Shown here: in pieces, positions 27,118 through 36,301 of the stretch
Numbering within the stretch: position 1 is the first letter of the stretch
Layout: every line of letters starts with the position of its first letter
Origin: Nitrospirota bacterium
GTDB lineage: Bacteria > Nitrospirota > Thermodesulfovibrionia > Thermodesulfovibrionales > UBA6898
NCBI GenBank assembly: GCA_021811105.1
Contig: JAJZPM010000012.1
Coordinates: 1-64,000, forward strand
DNA: 64,000 bases
Direction: 5' to 3'
Notes under the pieces: generated by a model
Told to the model about the DNA's origin: nothing
The model's database searches: none
The model's input: only the letters and a program-made list of their open reading frames with translations
Translations under genes and position numbers: made by a program

Positions 27118-27960
27118 CTAATTACCGGAAGTCACGGAAGGGTCAACACTTCCATACACATCTTTTGATTTTATTCTCGCCACCTGCGTTTCCAGTTTGT
27201 TCAATTTTTCAGAGAGTTCTTTTATGGTCTTATTTTGCTCCTGTACTACCTTTGTAAGTACTGCAACGATATCCATAGGATCGATGCTGTCTCTCTTCTT
27301 CTGCGCAACTAGATCAGGCACATCTTCTGCAATAAACCCTACATGTTCTTGAGTATGGTCATTCTTATAGTAAAACTTGACGGGAGCTAAATTGTTAAGC
27401 GCTTCCATCGCCTCGGATGACTTTAAGTCAACAATATCGTCTTTTATCGCCCTTGAAGATCCGTAGACAACTCCGTTGATTCTCGCTTGTCCGTTGACGT
27501 CCAGGGCGTATACGGGGGCTGCCGTACCAATGCCTACTTTCCCGCCAGTTAAGACCAAAGTGTCGGCGACAGCGCCGCTTCGAACAACCTTAAATACGTT
27601 TGCTCCATTTGTCCGTATAAAAAAGTTATGAGTAACAGCATTTAGCAGGGCAGTAGTCGGCATGGAGGGATGGCTGTCTGAAAGAACCTGTAATATGAGA
27701 TGTTCGCTGCCAAGCGGGCCAAGAACTATCTGCTCCTGCGCGGCTGTTGCCGATGCCCCAAAAATATCGGGATTGTTAACTCTAACCCCGACAATTCCGG
27801 TTGTCGCATTCTGCACCTGGATGTCACCCGTATCTTGCACAGTAAAAGTATTATTTGAGCTCCCATCCTTCACAATCAATTTGTCCGCGCTGAACGCCGG
27901 GACTGCCAACAAACACGTAAGAGCCGCAATTGCCATCACAACTACCAATAAATTCTTCAT
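27118..27960 (-). CDS. Secreted protein with C-terminal peptidase S74 intramolecular chaperone domain
   Basis: The protein has 280 residues with signal peptide 'MKNLLVVVMAIAALTCLLAVPAFSA'. A middle region with 'KVGIGTAAPVYALDVNGQARINGVVYGSSRAIKDDIVDL' leads into an S74 domain ('EAMEALNNLAPVKFYYKNDHTQEHVGFIAEDVPDLV') and a final coiled coil ('VQEQNKTIKELSEKLNKLETQVARI'). S74 domains trimerise and self-cleave in phage tail spikes. Here a signal peptide and the lack of phage genes argue for a surface trimer instead. AGGAGAAAAAGT precedes the ATG. It does not carry the C-terminal module shared by the neighbouring secreted proteins. Confidence 0.88.
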   Translation of the reverse strand: MKNLLVVVMAIAALTCLLAVPAFSADKLIVKDGSSNNTFTVQDTGDIQVQNATTGIVGVRVNNPDIFGASATAAQEQIVLGPLGSEHLILQVLSDSHPSMPTTALLNAVTHNFFIRTNGANVFKVVRSGAVADTLVLTGGKVGIGTAAPVYALDVNGQARINGVVYGSSRAIKDDIVDLKSSEAMEALNNLAPVKFYYKNDHTQEHVGFIAEDVPDLVAQKKRDSIDPMDIVAVLTKVVQEQNKTIKELSEKLNKLETQVARIKSKDVYGSVDPSVTSGN

Positions 27961-28117
27961 ACTTTTTCTCCTTTCAAAGAAATATTTCAGAAATAACGAT
28001 AGCTCTTGTGATATCCCTCAGTCTTCCCCGAATTAAGACACCTCCTTTTTCCTTATCTGATAACAAAATCTTATCACGAATACCCCAATCTAAACCCTAT
28101 GATACACAATTTCACCA

Positions 28118-31100
28118 TTATTGTATAGTCAGCCGGTCCACGACCAGGGTCCCGCCCACTCCGCCTACTGTCAGGGACCCGCTCTGCAGGGTCGTCATGG
28201 AAAGGGGACTGTTGAAGTTTTGGTCATAGCCTCCAACGAATGTCACTGTGCCCGGTCCCGGTGTGGCAAAAATAATACTTTCTGAGAATGGCACGCCCCA
28301 TGCTTCGATCGTGTCATCAACCTGGGCGGCGGCAAATGCATACGCAAGGGTAGAATAAGGTGTAACGACAGAATGAGGCGTAATTGTCGTCGGAGGCGTG
28401 ACGATCTGCACTGATCCTGACACCGGCATGCCAGAAGGATTCGAAACTATGTAGTTTGTGGACGCTGACGCATCCGGGGCCGGAGACGACAGTCTGGTCC
28501 GCACATCGACGATTATTGTATAGGTCCCAGGAAGTGTCGAAGACGGCATCGTCCACGTGGAGCCGACACCGTAGTCCAGGACCAGGACGCCATTTTGCCA
28601 GAACCGGTACTGGTAGGGGGCTGAGGAACCCGAACCATAGGCAGAAAACAAGACCGGGTTTCCCGCAACCGCCGGACTCGCCGGCGTGGGGATGAGGGTC
28701 ACGCTATCGGCCTTCGTCCATGTCGGCATCATTACCGACGCTGTCGCCGGAAGCAGCGAGTCGCCTTTCTCGTTATAAGCCCAGATTCGGTAGTTGTAGG
28801 TCGCGCCCGAAGCGACCTGCGTATCGGTAAAGTAAATCGTGTCCGGATAAACATATGTTATCGGCGTAAATACGTTCGTTATCGGCACGAATCCGCTGCC
28901 GCTGTCCCGTTCGATGCGGAATCCGATCTCGGAATTCCGGACGGCCTCCGGCAGATTCGTTTGTGGACCTAGGGCATCGTTATCCGTCCAGCTCAATTGG
29001 ACGGTGTTCCCTGTTGTCGCGGGCAACACCGGCGTCGGCACTGTAGCCGCCAGGTTGGTCGGCGCGGCCGGGAAATCGTTAGGGACAAGCATCACAAACG
29101 GACGCATAAAGTCGTTTTCTTCATGGCCAAGGATATGGCAGTGCCAGACGTATTCCCACCCGAAGAATTGATCGGCGTTTGAAACACTAATCGGGTTGCC
29201 GACCACGCCTCCCCCTGGTATCCCGAATGGGCTTATGACGGTTATACTGGAGCTTGACGGAGTCGTAGTGTCCTCGCTATGGACGCTATCCGGTACCGTG
29301 AAGGGAAGCGTCATGGTCCTCGGCTGAAGCGCAACGATAATGTCCTCCAGAGGGTTCATCCTGACGGTCTCCTTCCAGCCGAGTTCATTATCTTCCGGCG
29401 GCCTTATCGCCCCGTCCCAGCCTACCCTGTTGATAATCTGCATGTTGTAGAGGTGAACGTGGACCGGATGGGTGTCGACGCCGTTATGTGTGATCTTCCA
29501 TAGCTGCGTCTGCCCCTCGGGCACGATCTCCGTAGTCGGATCAATGTATCCGAGCGGGATGGTTGTCTGGATGTTGTTATTGGTAAACGGAAGCTCCACG
29601 CCGAGAGTGGCGTTCATCCTGCCGTATGGGTCCCAGAGTTCCTGGATCGCCTTGGGCTGCATCGGGACGGTTACCGGTTCAAAGTTGGCAACGGCAACAG
29701 GAGTAGTGCTGCAGCCGCTGATTGCGACTGCAGGCACAGAAGTATAGCCCAGGCCTCCGTTCGTCACTGTGATCCCGGTAATGACCCCGGCCGATACAGT
29801 TGCAGTAGCAGTCGCCCCTGTGCCTCCGCCACCCGAGAAACTGACAGTCGGAGAAGCAACGCAGCCGGAGCCTCCGTTCGTCACCGTGGCAGACCTGATC
29901 GCCTGGGGAAGCGCCCCAAAATTGACAACGGCGGCAGCGTTGGATCCGTCACCTGAAATCGTAACCTTGGGAGCATAATAATACCCTGATCCAGGGTTCC
30001 CAATGTCTATAGACTGAACAGCGCCGACTGACAGGTTTGCAGTAGCGGTCGCCTGTGTGCCGCCGGGAGGGGGCGGATCGATAGTTACAGTGGCAGTGGT
30101 ATATCCGGTGCCTCCGTTTGTGACCGTTATATTTCTGATCGCCTCAATGCCGCTGGTCAAGATGTTCGGGGTGAAGGTTAAAGAGTATGCCTGGATGGTT
30201 GCAAGCGTATCCGCGACAGCGTTATTGGGAGCAGGAAAAACCGGCTCAGGTACGTGCATCGGCGGTTGCAACGCTGCAAACGCCGCAGGAAGGCCGGTTG
30301 TCTCATTCTGCAGCGCCGCGAGGTCAAGGGTAGTGATCGGGGAGGTGACAGAGGGCGCCACCCGGAATTGCATGACCGTACGCGTGTTGGGACCATAGCC
30401 CGGCAGGGTCGTTGGTGCGCCTCCTGTCGAGGACATGTCAGGGTCGTCTGTGTAGTAGTCGTTGCGCGGGTCGAAACCGGGAACGGGCGCCGGCGCATCG
30501 TTATACATTATCAGTGTCTTCCCTGCAAAGGCAGAGAAGTCTACTATAATGTCGGCCCTTTCCGCAGATCCCAGAAAAATCGCTTTATTTAAGACATTCA
30601 GGACGACTATATCCCTTCGATTGTAGACATAGCCGACCGGGGTCGAGGGTATCACAACCGGCTTCGGCAGAAAGCCCCCTTCAGTGCCTATCTGGACCAT
30701 CGCAGGCCCGGCAGTGGTCGGATCTGGCGCGCCGCCATCTCTTCCGTCTATCGGCCAGGTCGTCGGCCAGCAATTTGCCGGAAGGCCCGTTGCGCCCAGC
30801 GAGAGGTCGGCAAGCGCAAGCCCCGCGTCATTGGTAGCTGTAGCAGTAGTACAGGCAGGAAAAGTGCCCGCGGTCGGCGGCAGAGCAGGCACCATCCTGA
30901 CTTCCGTATTGATGGAAGCTGCCACGGCAGCGCCTGTCCCGGTTCCGTCCGTTATGTTGATAGTCGGAAGCGAAGTACATGTAAGCGAGTCAGAGTTAGT
31001 AACTGTAAGCCCCGTAATCACACCGCCATCCACGGTTGCAGTTGCCGTTGGTTGGGGGGTGCAGCCGCTGCTGCCTATGTTGACAGCCGGCGTGGCAGAA

Positions 31101-32599
31101 TACCCGGAGCCCCCGTTTGTGACACTTATATGGAGAGGTTCTGCAACATAGAACTGCAGGTTGAGCATCCTGTTGTTTGTGGCATTGAGGATACGGAACC
31201 TGTATGCCTTCGGCTCCACGTTCAGATAGGGATATGCGGTGCCGTTGACTATCGCAGTGTCCATGAAAGCTTCAGGCACAATCGAAGGGTCGGGCAGCGT
31301 TGAATGGGCCGCATCAATCGGCACAGGGGGCCAGAACCATGGGCCGTAGTCCCATCTGCCGAACGGGTTGGCGCCGGTCGGGTCATTCGGCTTTTGATTA
31401 GGCTCATAGACATGGGGGAACCAGAGGTCCCCCGGTTTTCCCCATTTGTTGACGTCCCATTTTGCATCCTGTACAGGGACGTCCCAGGGGACGAAGGTCT
31501 TGTCCTGGATGACGAGGGGTATCCCATACCGGTAAACGCAATTAGGAGTGCCGGAAGGACATATATTGGGGATAGTCCCGGCATCGATCAATTTATCTTC
31601 TTCGGGGTCAGTTATCAGGTAGCCCGCCGCCTCGCCCGCATAAACATTAAGCCGCGTGAGTCCGTGAGCGTGGTCATGAAAAAACATAAGCCTGCCGCTC
31701 TGCTGGTTCGTCCAGTAAAAAGTTGCCCTCCCCTGACCGGGGTCGTTTGTCCGGCCCGAACCAGGCGTAGAATAAACGTTATGGCCCGAGTCAAACCACA
31801 TGTCAGGGACGTTTCGTTGGCTCTCCCCTTTAAGATAGGGTGTCGAGTATTCCCCGACCGGCGTGATCCATTGGCGGGGAATACCATCGCTGATCCATGG
31901 GGTGTTGCCGCCGTGGAGATGTATAACAGCCCGGTTCTGGGTGTAGTTGCAGCCGGGGTAGACGCCTCCGCAGTTGGTCCCAAGTGGCCCCTGACCCGCG
32001 CCCATCACCGTAGTGTCAACCGGTATGAAGAGGTCGCCGGTTGTTCCGGTGCCGAGATCGTTTTCAAAGAGGAGGCGCACAGGCCTGTCCCTCCTTGCGA
32101 TGATCAGCGGACCAAGATATTCTGAAACGTTCTGCACCGTGGGATCCGACGTGTCACCGGCATTGATCTGATAATAACCCCTGATCCTGGTACCGGTGCC
32201 GAGTGTGTCAGTCACAGCAGGCATATCGGAATGCATCTTTATCCTATAATCTCTCAAGCCGATCACATAATAGTCAGACCCCGGAAACGTCGAAGTATCC
32301 GGCACGGCAACCGGAATATATTGCCCCAGGTTGTTTCTGTTCGAATACCCCAGGCCGGGCAGACTGTCGACAAACTTCCTGAGAGGGCCGCCGGTAAAAT
32401 ACGACATCCCCTGATAATTCCGGATGCCGGCAGGGCTGTTGGCATAATATGTGCCGAAACCTGGCCCCTCGGGGCAAATCTGGTCCGGCGGGCATGGATT
32501 GGTGATCCCGGGACCGGCATCAGCCGTGTTGATTCCCCAGGGAAAAACCACTGCAAGCAAAAGCACACTCACAAGGACCAATTTTTTGCGCCTGTTCAT
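28118..32599 (-). CDS. Giant secreted multicopper oxidase with inserted Gly-rich repeats and C-terminal sorting-like module
   Basis: The protein has 1493 residues with signal peptide 'LVLVSVLLLAVVFPWGINTADA'. Copper motifs of a CotA-like oxidase are all present: 'HLHGG' (~228), 'FFHDHAHGLTRLNVYAGEAAGYLI' (~310), 'HPVHVHLYNMQIINRVGW' (~1046) and 'WHCHILGHEENDFMRP' (~1153). The position matching the CotA axial methionine is Phe. Two blocks of 'VTNGGSGYTxxPxVxISG' repeats (about 490-565 and 816-970) are inserted between the copper sites, making it two to three times the usual size. An Fn3-like domain (~1165-1260), an Ig-like region (~1275-1350) and the shared C-terminal module (~1405-1493) follow. 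GGAGGAG precedes the ATG. Substrate (Mn, Fe, phenols) is unknown. Confidence 0.92.
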   Translation of the reverse strand: MNRRKKLVLVSVLLLAVVFPWGINTADAGPGITNPCPPDQICPEGPGFGTYYANSPAGIRNYQGMSYFTGGPLRKFVDSLPGLGYSNRNNLGQYIPVAVPDTSTFPGSDYYVIGLRDYRIKMHSDMPAVTDTLGTGTRIRGYYQINAGDTSDPTVQNVSEYLGPLIIARRDRPVRLLFENDLGTGTTGDLFIPVDTTVMGAGQGPLGTNCGGVYPGCNYTQNRAVIHLHGGNTPWISDGIPRQWITPVGEYSTPYLKGESQRNVPDMWFDSGHNVYSTPGSGRTNDPGQGRATFYWTNQQSGRLMFFHDHAHGLTRLNVYAGEAAGYLITDPEEDKLIDAGTIPNICPSGTPNCVYRYGIPLVIQDKTFVPWDVPVQDAKWDVNKWGKPGDLWFPHVYEPNQKPNDPTGANPFGRWDYGPWFWPPVPIDAAHSTLPDPSIVPEAFMDTAIVNGTAYPYLNVEPKAYRFRILNATNNRMLNLQFYVAEPLHISVTNGGSGYSATPAVNIGSSGCTPQPTATATVDGGVITGLTVTNSDSLTCTSLPTINITDGTGTGAAVAASINTEVRMVPALPPTAGTFPACTTATATNDAGLALADLSLGATGLPANCWPTTWPIDGRDGGAPDPTTAGPAMVQIGTEGGFLPKPVVIPSTPVGYVYNRRDIVVLNVLNKAIFLGSAERADIIVDFSAFAGKTLIMYNDAPAPVPGFDPRNDYYTDDPDMSSTGGAPTTLPGYGPNTRTVMQFRVAPSVTSPITTLDLAALQNETTGLPAAFAALQPPMHVPEPVFPAPNNAVADTLATIQAYSLTFTPNILTSGIEAIRNITVTNGGTGYTTATVTIDPPPPGGTQATATANLSVGAVQSIDIGNPGSGYYYAPKVTISGDGSNAAAVVNFGALPQAIRSATVTNGGSGCVASPTVSFSGGGGTGATATATVSAGVITGITVTNGGLGYTSVPAVAISGCSTTPVAVANFEPVTVPMQPKAIQELWDPYGRMNATLGVELPFTNNNIQTTIPLGYIDPTTEIVPEGQTQLWKITHNGVDTHPVHVHLYNMQIINRVGWDGAIRPPEDNELGWKETVRMNPLEDIIVALQPRTMTLPFTVPDSVHSEDTTTPSSSSITVISPFGIPGGGVVGNPISVSNADQFFGWEYVWHCHILGHEENDFMRPFVMLVPNDFPAAPTNLAATVPTPVLPATTGNTVQLSWTDNDALGPQTNLPEAVRNSEIGFRIERDSGSGFVPITNVFTPITYVYPDTIYFTDTQVASGATYNYRIWAYNEKGDSLLPATASVMMPTWTKADSVTLIPTPASPAVAGNPVLFSAYGSGSSAPYQYRFWQNGVLVLDYGVGSTWTMPSSTLPGTYTIIVDVRTRLSSPAPDASASTNYIVSNPSGMPVSGSVQIVTPPTTITPHSVVTPYSTLAYAFAAAQVDDTIEAWGVPFSESIIFATPGPGTVTFVGGYDQNFNSPLSMTTLQSGSLTVGGVGGTLVVDRLTIQ

Positions 32600-32800
32600 G
32601 CTATCACTCCTCCTGTGATTTTTTAATCGTTCAGCATCTTGAGCATCTTTAATTATTGACGCCTTATATCAATTGCTTTGAAGTTGCCTATCGGCGGGCC
32701 TCAAGTCCATGAGTATCACTCGCGTATCTTCTTGCAGGATGAAGTTGATAAGCGCCCCCTTTTATTTATTTTTTTATTTACTATGCCAGAACAAAATTAG

Positions 32801-32823
32801 TCAGACAATAGGTCATTGTCTGA
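32801..32823. promoter_or_regulatory. Inverted repeat TCAGACAAT-N5-ATTGTCTGA
   Basis: Perfect 9-bp arms with a 5-bp centre, the geometry of a dimeric regulator site. It lies about 200 bp upstream of the multicopper oxidase start, in the divergent region. Confidence 0.6.
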
Positions 32824-32824
32824 A

Positions 32825-32852
32825 ACTTTTGTAGGAATTTTCCTACAAAAGT
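32825..32852. promoter_or_regulatory. 28-bp palindrome ACTTTTGTAGGAA-TT-TTCCTACAAAAGT
   Basis: Perfect 13-bp arms with a 2-bp centre, directly next to the preceding inverted repeat. It could be an operator, a recombinase-type site, or an A/T-rich terminator hairpin for the + strand. Confidence 0.6.
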
Positions 32853-32899
32853 AATTTATTTTACAGAAAGTTAGGAATAGCCAAAAAATTCAAATATAA

Positions 32900-33179
32900 T
32901 GCTTCCTAATAATCTCCGGACGCGAACGGAGAGACAACTTCTATTTCGCGACAGGCGCCGGCTCCGGTTGTTCACTGCCATCTTTTCTCGACCTATTCGG
33001 TATGACCATGAGCACAAGCGAAATGGGATTATGGGAGCAGGACGAAATTTATCCCTTGTACCCGAGGTTCAGTTTCGGCCCCGGCCAGCGCTACGGATCA
33101 AAAGGCTGTTATATCGTTCAACTCGCCAGGGGGCCAAAGCCGGAGTTGATAAAAAAAAAGCGACTGGGTTATCCACTGA
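32900..33179 (+). pseudogene. Frameshifted C-terminal remnant of an unidentified protein
   Basis: An open frame without a good start reads 'ERRDNFYFATGAGSGCSLPSFLDLFGMTMSTSEMGLWEQDEIYPLYPRFSFGPGQRYGSKGCYIVQL'. It has globular-protein composition. It runs into a nine-A homopolymer at 33151-33159. Removing one A gives 'ELIKKSDWVIH' followed at once by TGA (33177-33179). This strongly suggests the end of a once-functional gene whose 5' part is lost. I cannot name the family. The rest of 32600-33300 holds two palindromes and the subtilase promoter. Confidence 0.6.
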
Positions 33180-33245
33180 ACTATCGCGGCAGGAGCGAAG
33201 CCGCAATGCCGCAGGGTTGATGACAGTCCCGGCACTCCGTTCTCG

Positions 33246-33275
33246 TTGCATTTTAAATAAATTCATGCATATGAT
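33246..33275 (+). promoter_or_regulatory. Predicted promoter of leader ORF and subtilase
   Basis: TTGCAT (33246-33251), an 18-bp spacer, TATGAT (33270-33275). The hexamers are the same as at glgP. Confidence 0.6.
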
Positions 33276-33307
33276 ATAAAAAGTTATCAAGAGGGAGGCC
33301 AACCGTG

Positions 33308-33355
33308 ATGACGAACAGTATTAATCTCGGTGCCCACAGCGCCGGGAAGCTATAA
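33308..33355 (+). CDS. 15-residue leader ORF coupled to the subtilase
   Basis: ATG (or the adjacent GTG at 33305) with a strong GAGGGAGG upstream encodes 'MTNSINLGAHSAGKL'. Its TAA is immediately followed by the GTG start of the subtilase, which has no good Shine-Dalgarno of its own. Translation of the protease is therefore probably by re-initiation. It is too short for the ORF track. Confidence 0.5.
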   Translation: MTNSINLGAHSAGKL

Positions 33356-36145
33356 GTGTCGCGTATTGCTTCAAAGTTTCTCCCGGCAAGAATATGCGGC
33401 GTTCTGTTAATTCTGTTCTGTTTAGCAGGTCCGGCGTTTGGTCGGCCAGTGCCGGGATCGGCGAAAATAGCGACCCCTGGCGGCTATCAGGCTCTCACCT
33501 CAAAGATCGCACAAACGGGAAGCGTACGCCTCATAGTGAAGGTCGACTCTCCCTTTCAACCCATGGCCCGGCCGGAGTCACCCTCATCCCTGCGCCAGAG
33601 GGAGCGTATCGCACAGGCGCAGGATGCCGTTCTATCTCATCTTGCAGCCTTTCGCGTCAGGTCGTATCACAAATACCGCTACGCCCCCTACCTCTTGATG
33701 GAGGTTGATGGGCCGGCGCTGCAGGCGTTGCTGTCATCACCACTCGTAGCCGAAGTTCAGGAAGACATCCCCCATTTTCCGACACTCGACGGGGTCACCC
33801 TGATCGGAGCACCCCAGTTATGGGATCTCTACGGCGCCGGACAGGGATTCGACGGCACGGGTGTTACCGTAGCTGTCCTGGATACCGGTGTGGACAAAGA
33901 CCATCCATTCCTGAGCGGCGCTGTCATTTCCGAGGCATGCTATTCCACCAACTCGGCGAGCGTAGAATCGCTCTGCCCCGGAGGGGTTGAGGAGTCGACC
34001 GCGGCAGGCTCCGCAATGCCTTATGCAAGCGGACTCTGCCCCACCGGGGAATGCGACCACGGGACGCACGTTGCCGGCATTATCGCCGGGAGGCAAAATG
34101 TCTCCGGCTCTCCCGTAGTAGGAGGTGTCGCCCCCGGGGCAAACCTCATTGCGATACAGGTCTTCTCTCTTTTTACGAGCACAGCAGACTGCGGGCTGAG
34201 CGTTCCCTGTATCGGTGCATATACCTCGGATATTATGAAGGGGCTTGAAAGGGTATACACCCTTCGCGAGACAAATATTATTTCATCAGTGAATATGAGT
34301 TTTGGAGGAGGCCTTTATTCAAGTAATTGCGACACCGATCCGACAAAGGCGATAATCGACAGCCTGCGGGCGGGCGGCGTTGCATCGGTAATTTCCTCGG
34401 GTAACAGCTACTCCTGCGGCTCGCTGAGCGCTCCGGCCTGCATCTCTTCCGCCGTCAGCGTGGGGGCCACCGATGTAATCAGTGGAGGGGCCGACATCGT
34501 CGCCTACTATTCGAACAGCGCCGCCTTCCTGAGCCTTCTTGCACCCGGCTCGTACATCACGTCCTCTCTGCCGGGAGGGACGTATGGAACCTTCAGCGGG
34601 ACATCCATGGCGGCGCCTCATATTTCCGGCGCCTGGGCACTGATGAAACAAGCGAAACCGGGCGCTACAGTGGATGATGTCCTTGCCGCGTTCACCTCCA
34701 CGGGACCTTCTGTAACTGACTCGAAATGTACTGGGGTGACGAAAAAACGTATCAAGCTTGACGGCTTGGACGGTGCACTGAATTTTCTCGGGAGCGGCCC
34801 TTCTGCTCAGACGAACGCGGCGACTAACATAACGCAGACAGGTGCGACCTTAAACGGAACGGTCAACGCAAACAACTCCAGCACATCGGTCACCTTTGAA
34901 TATGGAACGACAATCGCATATGGAGACAGCGTCAGCGTCCCTGGCAGTGTCACCGGCACCGCCCTCACTCCGGTCAGCCAGACCATCGCAGGACTCACGC
35001 CCAATACCCTCTATCACTACCGGGTAAATGCGACAAACGGATCTGGCACCTCCTATGGTCCTGACATGACCTTTACTACCCCAGGCCTTTGCGCGGGCAT
35101 CGCGGACGGAAGTTTTGAGGGCGGGACGCCCAATGCCTCCTGGGCCGAGGCTTCCACTTTGTTCGGGACGCCATTATGCAACTATATCACATGTCCCGGA
35201 AGGGCTGCGAGGTCGGGGCTCTGGTTTGCAGAATTCGGCGGGATCCTTGCAGCAGAGACCTCTTCTCTCACCCAGGGTGTGACGATCCCGTCGGGCTCTT
35301 CGCCGAGACTGGAGTTCTATCTGAATCTGCCCGTCCCGTCCAGCGGCAACAACACAGACGATTTCAAGGTGATGGTGGACGGCGCGCCGATCTACTCCGT
35401 AGTCGAAGGGTCTTCTCTAGCCGGTTTTTACAGCAGCGGATATCTCCTGACAGGCCTCGACCTCTCTGCATATGCTGACGATGTTCCCCATAGCCTCAGT
35501 TTTTTATCGGCCGTAACCGGCACCGGCACAGTTCCTACCACTTTTCTCCTCGACGATGTCTCCATTACCTGCGGCAACGGGACGACCCTGCCCGTAGTGG
35601 CGACGGCTGCGGCCGCGTCGATAGCTGCCACCGGTGCCACTCTCAACGGGACAGTGAACGCCAGCAATACTAGCACAACGGTCATCTTCGAATACGGCCC
35701 GACCACGTCGTACGGCAGCACAGTAATCGCTGCCCAGGGCCCTCTGACAGGGAATATTAATACCCCGGTAAGCGCCGCGCTCGACGGGCTTACACCGGGG
35801 ACGACATATCATTACCGCACCGTTGGGTCGAGCGCGGCAGGCCGCGCATACGGCCGTGATATGACATTTGACACTGCATTATGTTCTCCCGGTGCGATTA
35901 CTATCGGGAGCACAGTCTACTCATCAATTCAGTCTGCCATAAACAATGCGTCAAACAATGACGTGATCAAGGTGAAGGTCGCCAATTTTGTCGAAGACCT
36001 GTCTTTTGCGGGGGCGGGGACTGTGACCCTTAAAGGAGGGTACGACTGTGCCTTTGTATCTAACCAGGACTTTACCACTATTACCGGCAAGGTGACAGTG
36101 GCAGACACACGCACCGTTATCCTCGAAAACATTATAGTGCAATGA
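33356..36145 (+). CDS. Secreted subtilisin-like serine protease (S8) with Fn3-like repeats and C-terminal sorting-like module
   Basis: The protein has 929 residues with a GTG start. Signal peptide 'ICGVLLILFCLAGPAFG' is followed by an inhibitor-I9-like propeptide (about 40-140). The catalytic triad lies in 'VAVLDTGVDKDHPF' (Asp ~176), 'DHGTHVAGIIAG' (His ~233) and 'FSGTSMAAPHISGAW' (Ser ~418). Two Fn3-like domains, 'GATLNGTVNANNSSTSVTFEYG...YHYRVNATNGSGTSYGPDMTF' (~485-570) and a close repeat (~750-840), flank a region resembling a carbohydrate-binding or pro-protein-like sandwich. The last ~85 residues are the module shared with the beta-helix protein and the multicopper oxidase. It may process surface proteins; the substrate is unknown. 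Confidence 0.95.
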   Translation: MSRIASKFLPARICGVLLILFCLAGPAFGRPVPGSAKIATPGGYQALTSKIAQTGSVRLIVKVDSPFQPMARPESPSSLRQRERIAQAQDAVLSHLAAFRVRSYHKYRYAPYLLMEVDGPALQALLSSPLVAEVQEDIPHFPTLDGVTLIGAPQLWDLYGAGQGFDGTGVTVAVLDTGVDKDHPFLSGAVISEACYSTNSASVESLCPGGVEESTAAGSAMPYASGLCPTGECDHGTHVAGIIAGRQNVSGSPVVGGVAPGANLIAIQVFSLFTSTADCGLSVPCIGAYTSDIMKGLERVYTLRETNIISSVNMSFGGGLYSSNCDTDPTKAIIDSLRAGGVASVISSGNSYSCGSLSAPACISSAVSVGATDVISGGADIVAYYSNSAAFLSLLAPGSYITSSLPGGTYGTFSGTSMAAPHISGAWALMKQAKPGATVDDVLAAFTSTGPSVTDSKCTGVTKKRIKLDGLDGALNFLGSGPSAQTNAATNITQTGATLNGTVNANNSSTSVTFEYGTTIAYGDSVSVPGSVTGTALTPVSQTIAGLTPNTLYHYRVNATNGSGTSYGPDMTFTTPGLCAGIADGSFEGGTPNASWAEASTLFGTPLCNYITCPGRAARSGLWFAEFGGILAAETSSLTQGVTIPSGSSPRLEFYLNLPVPSSGNNTDDFKVMVDGAPIYSVVEGSSLAGFYSSGYLLTGLDLSAYADDVPHSLSFLSAVTGTGTVPTTFLLDDVSITCGNGTTLPVVATAAAASIAATGATLNGTVNASNTSTTVIFEYGPTTSYGSTVIAAQGPLTGNINTPVSAALDGLTPGTTYHYRTVGSSAAGRAYGRDMTFDTALCSPGAITIGSTVYSSIQSAINNASNNDVIKVKVANFVEDLSFAGAGTVTLKGGYDCAFVSNQDFTTITGKVTVADTRTVILENIIVQ

Positions 36146-36301
36146 TTCCTGTTTAACTGCTTTCGCCCTGCTGGACCTGAATAGTTGTCCGCACTTTGCA
36201 CGTGAGAAGCTGTTCTTCCGATCGGTCGCTATGATAAAATTTAACATGGCGACTCCCGACTTCAGGAAAAATCTGTCTCTTACCGAAAAGGCCCTTCACA
36301 A

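Noticed and set aside
27118-27960. Prophage tail-fibre gene
   Set aside because: The S74 domain is phage-like, but there is a signal peptide and no phage structural, integrase or lysis gene.
31304-32125. 273-aa ORF on + strand
   Set aside because: Antisense shadow of the multicopper oxidase gene, whose copper motifs lie in the other frame.
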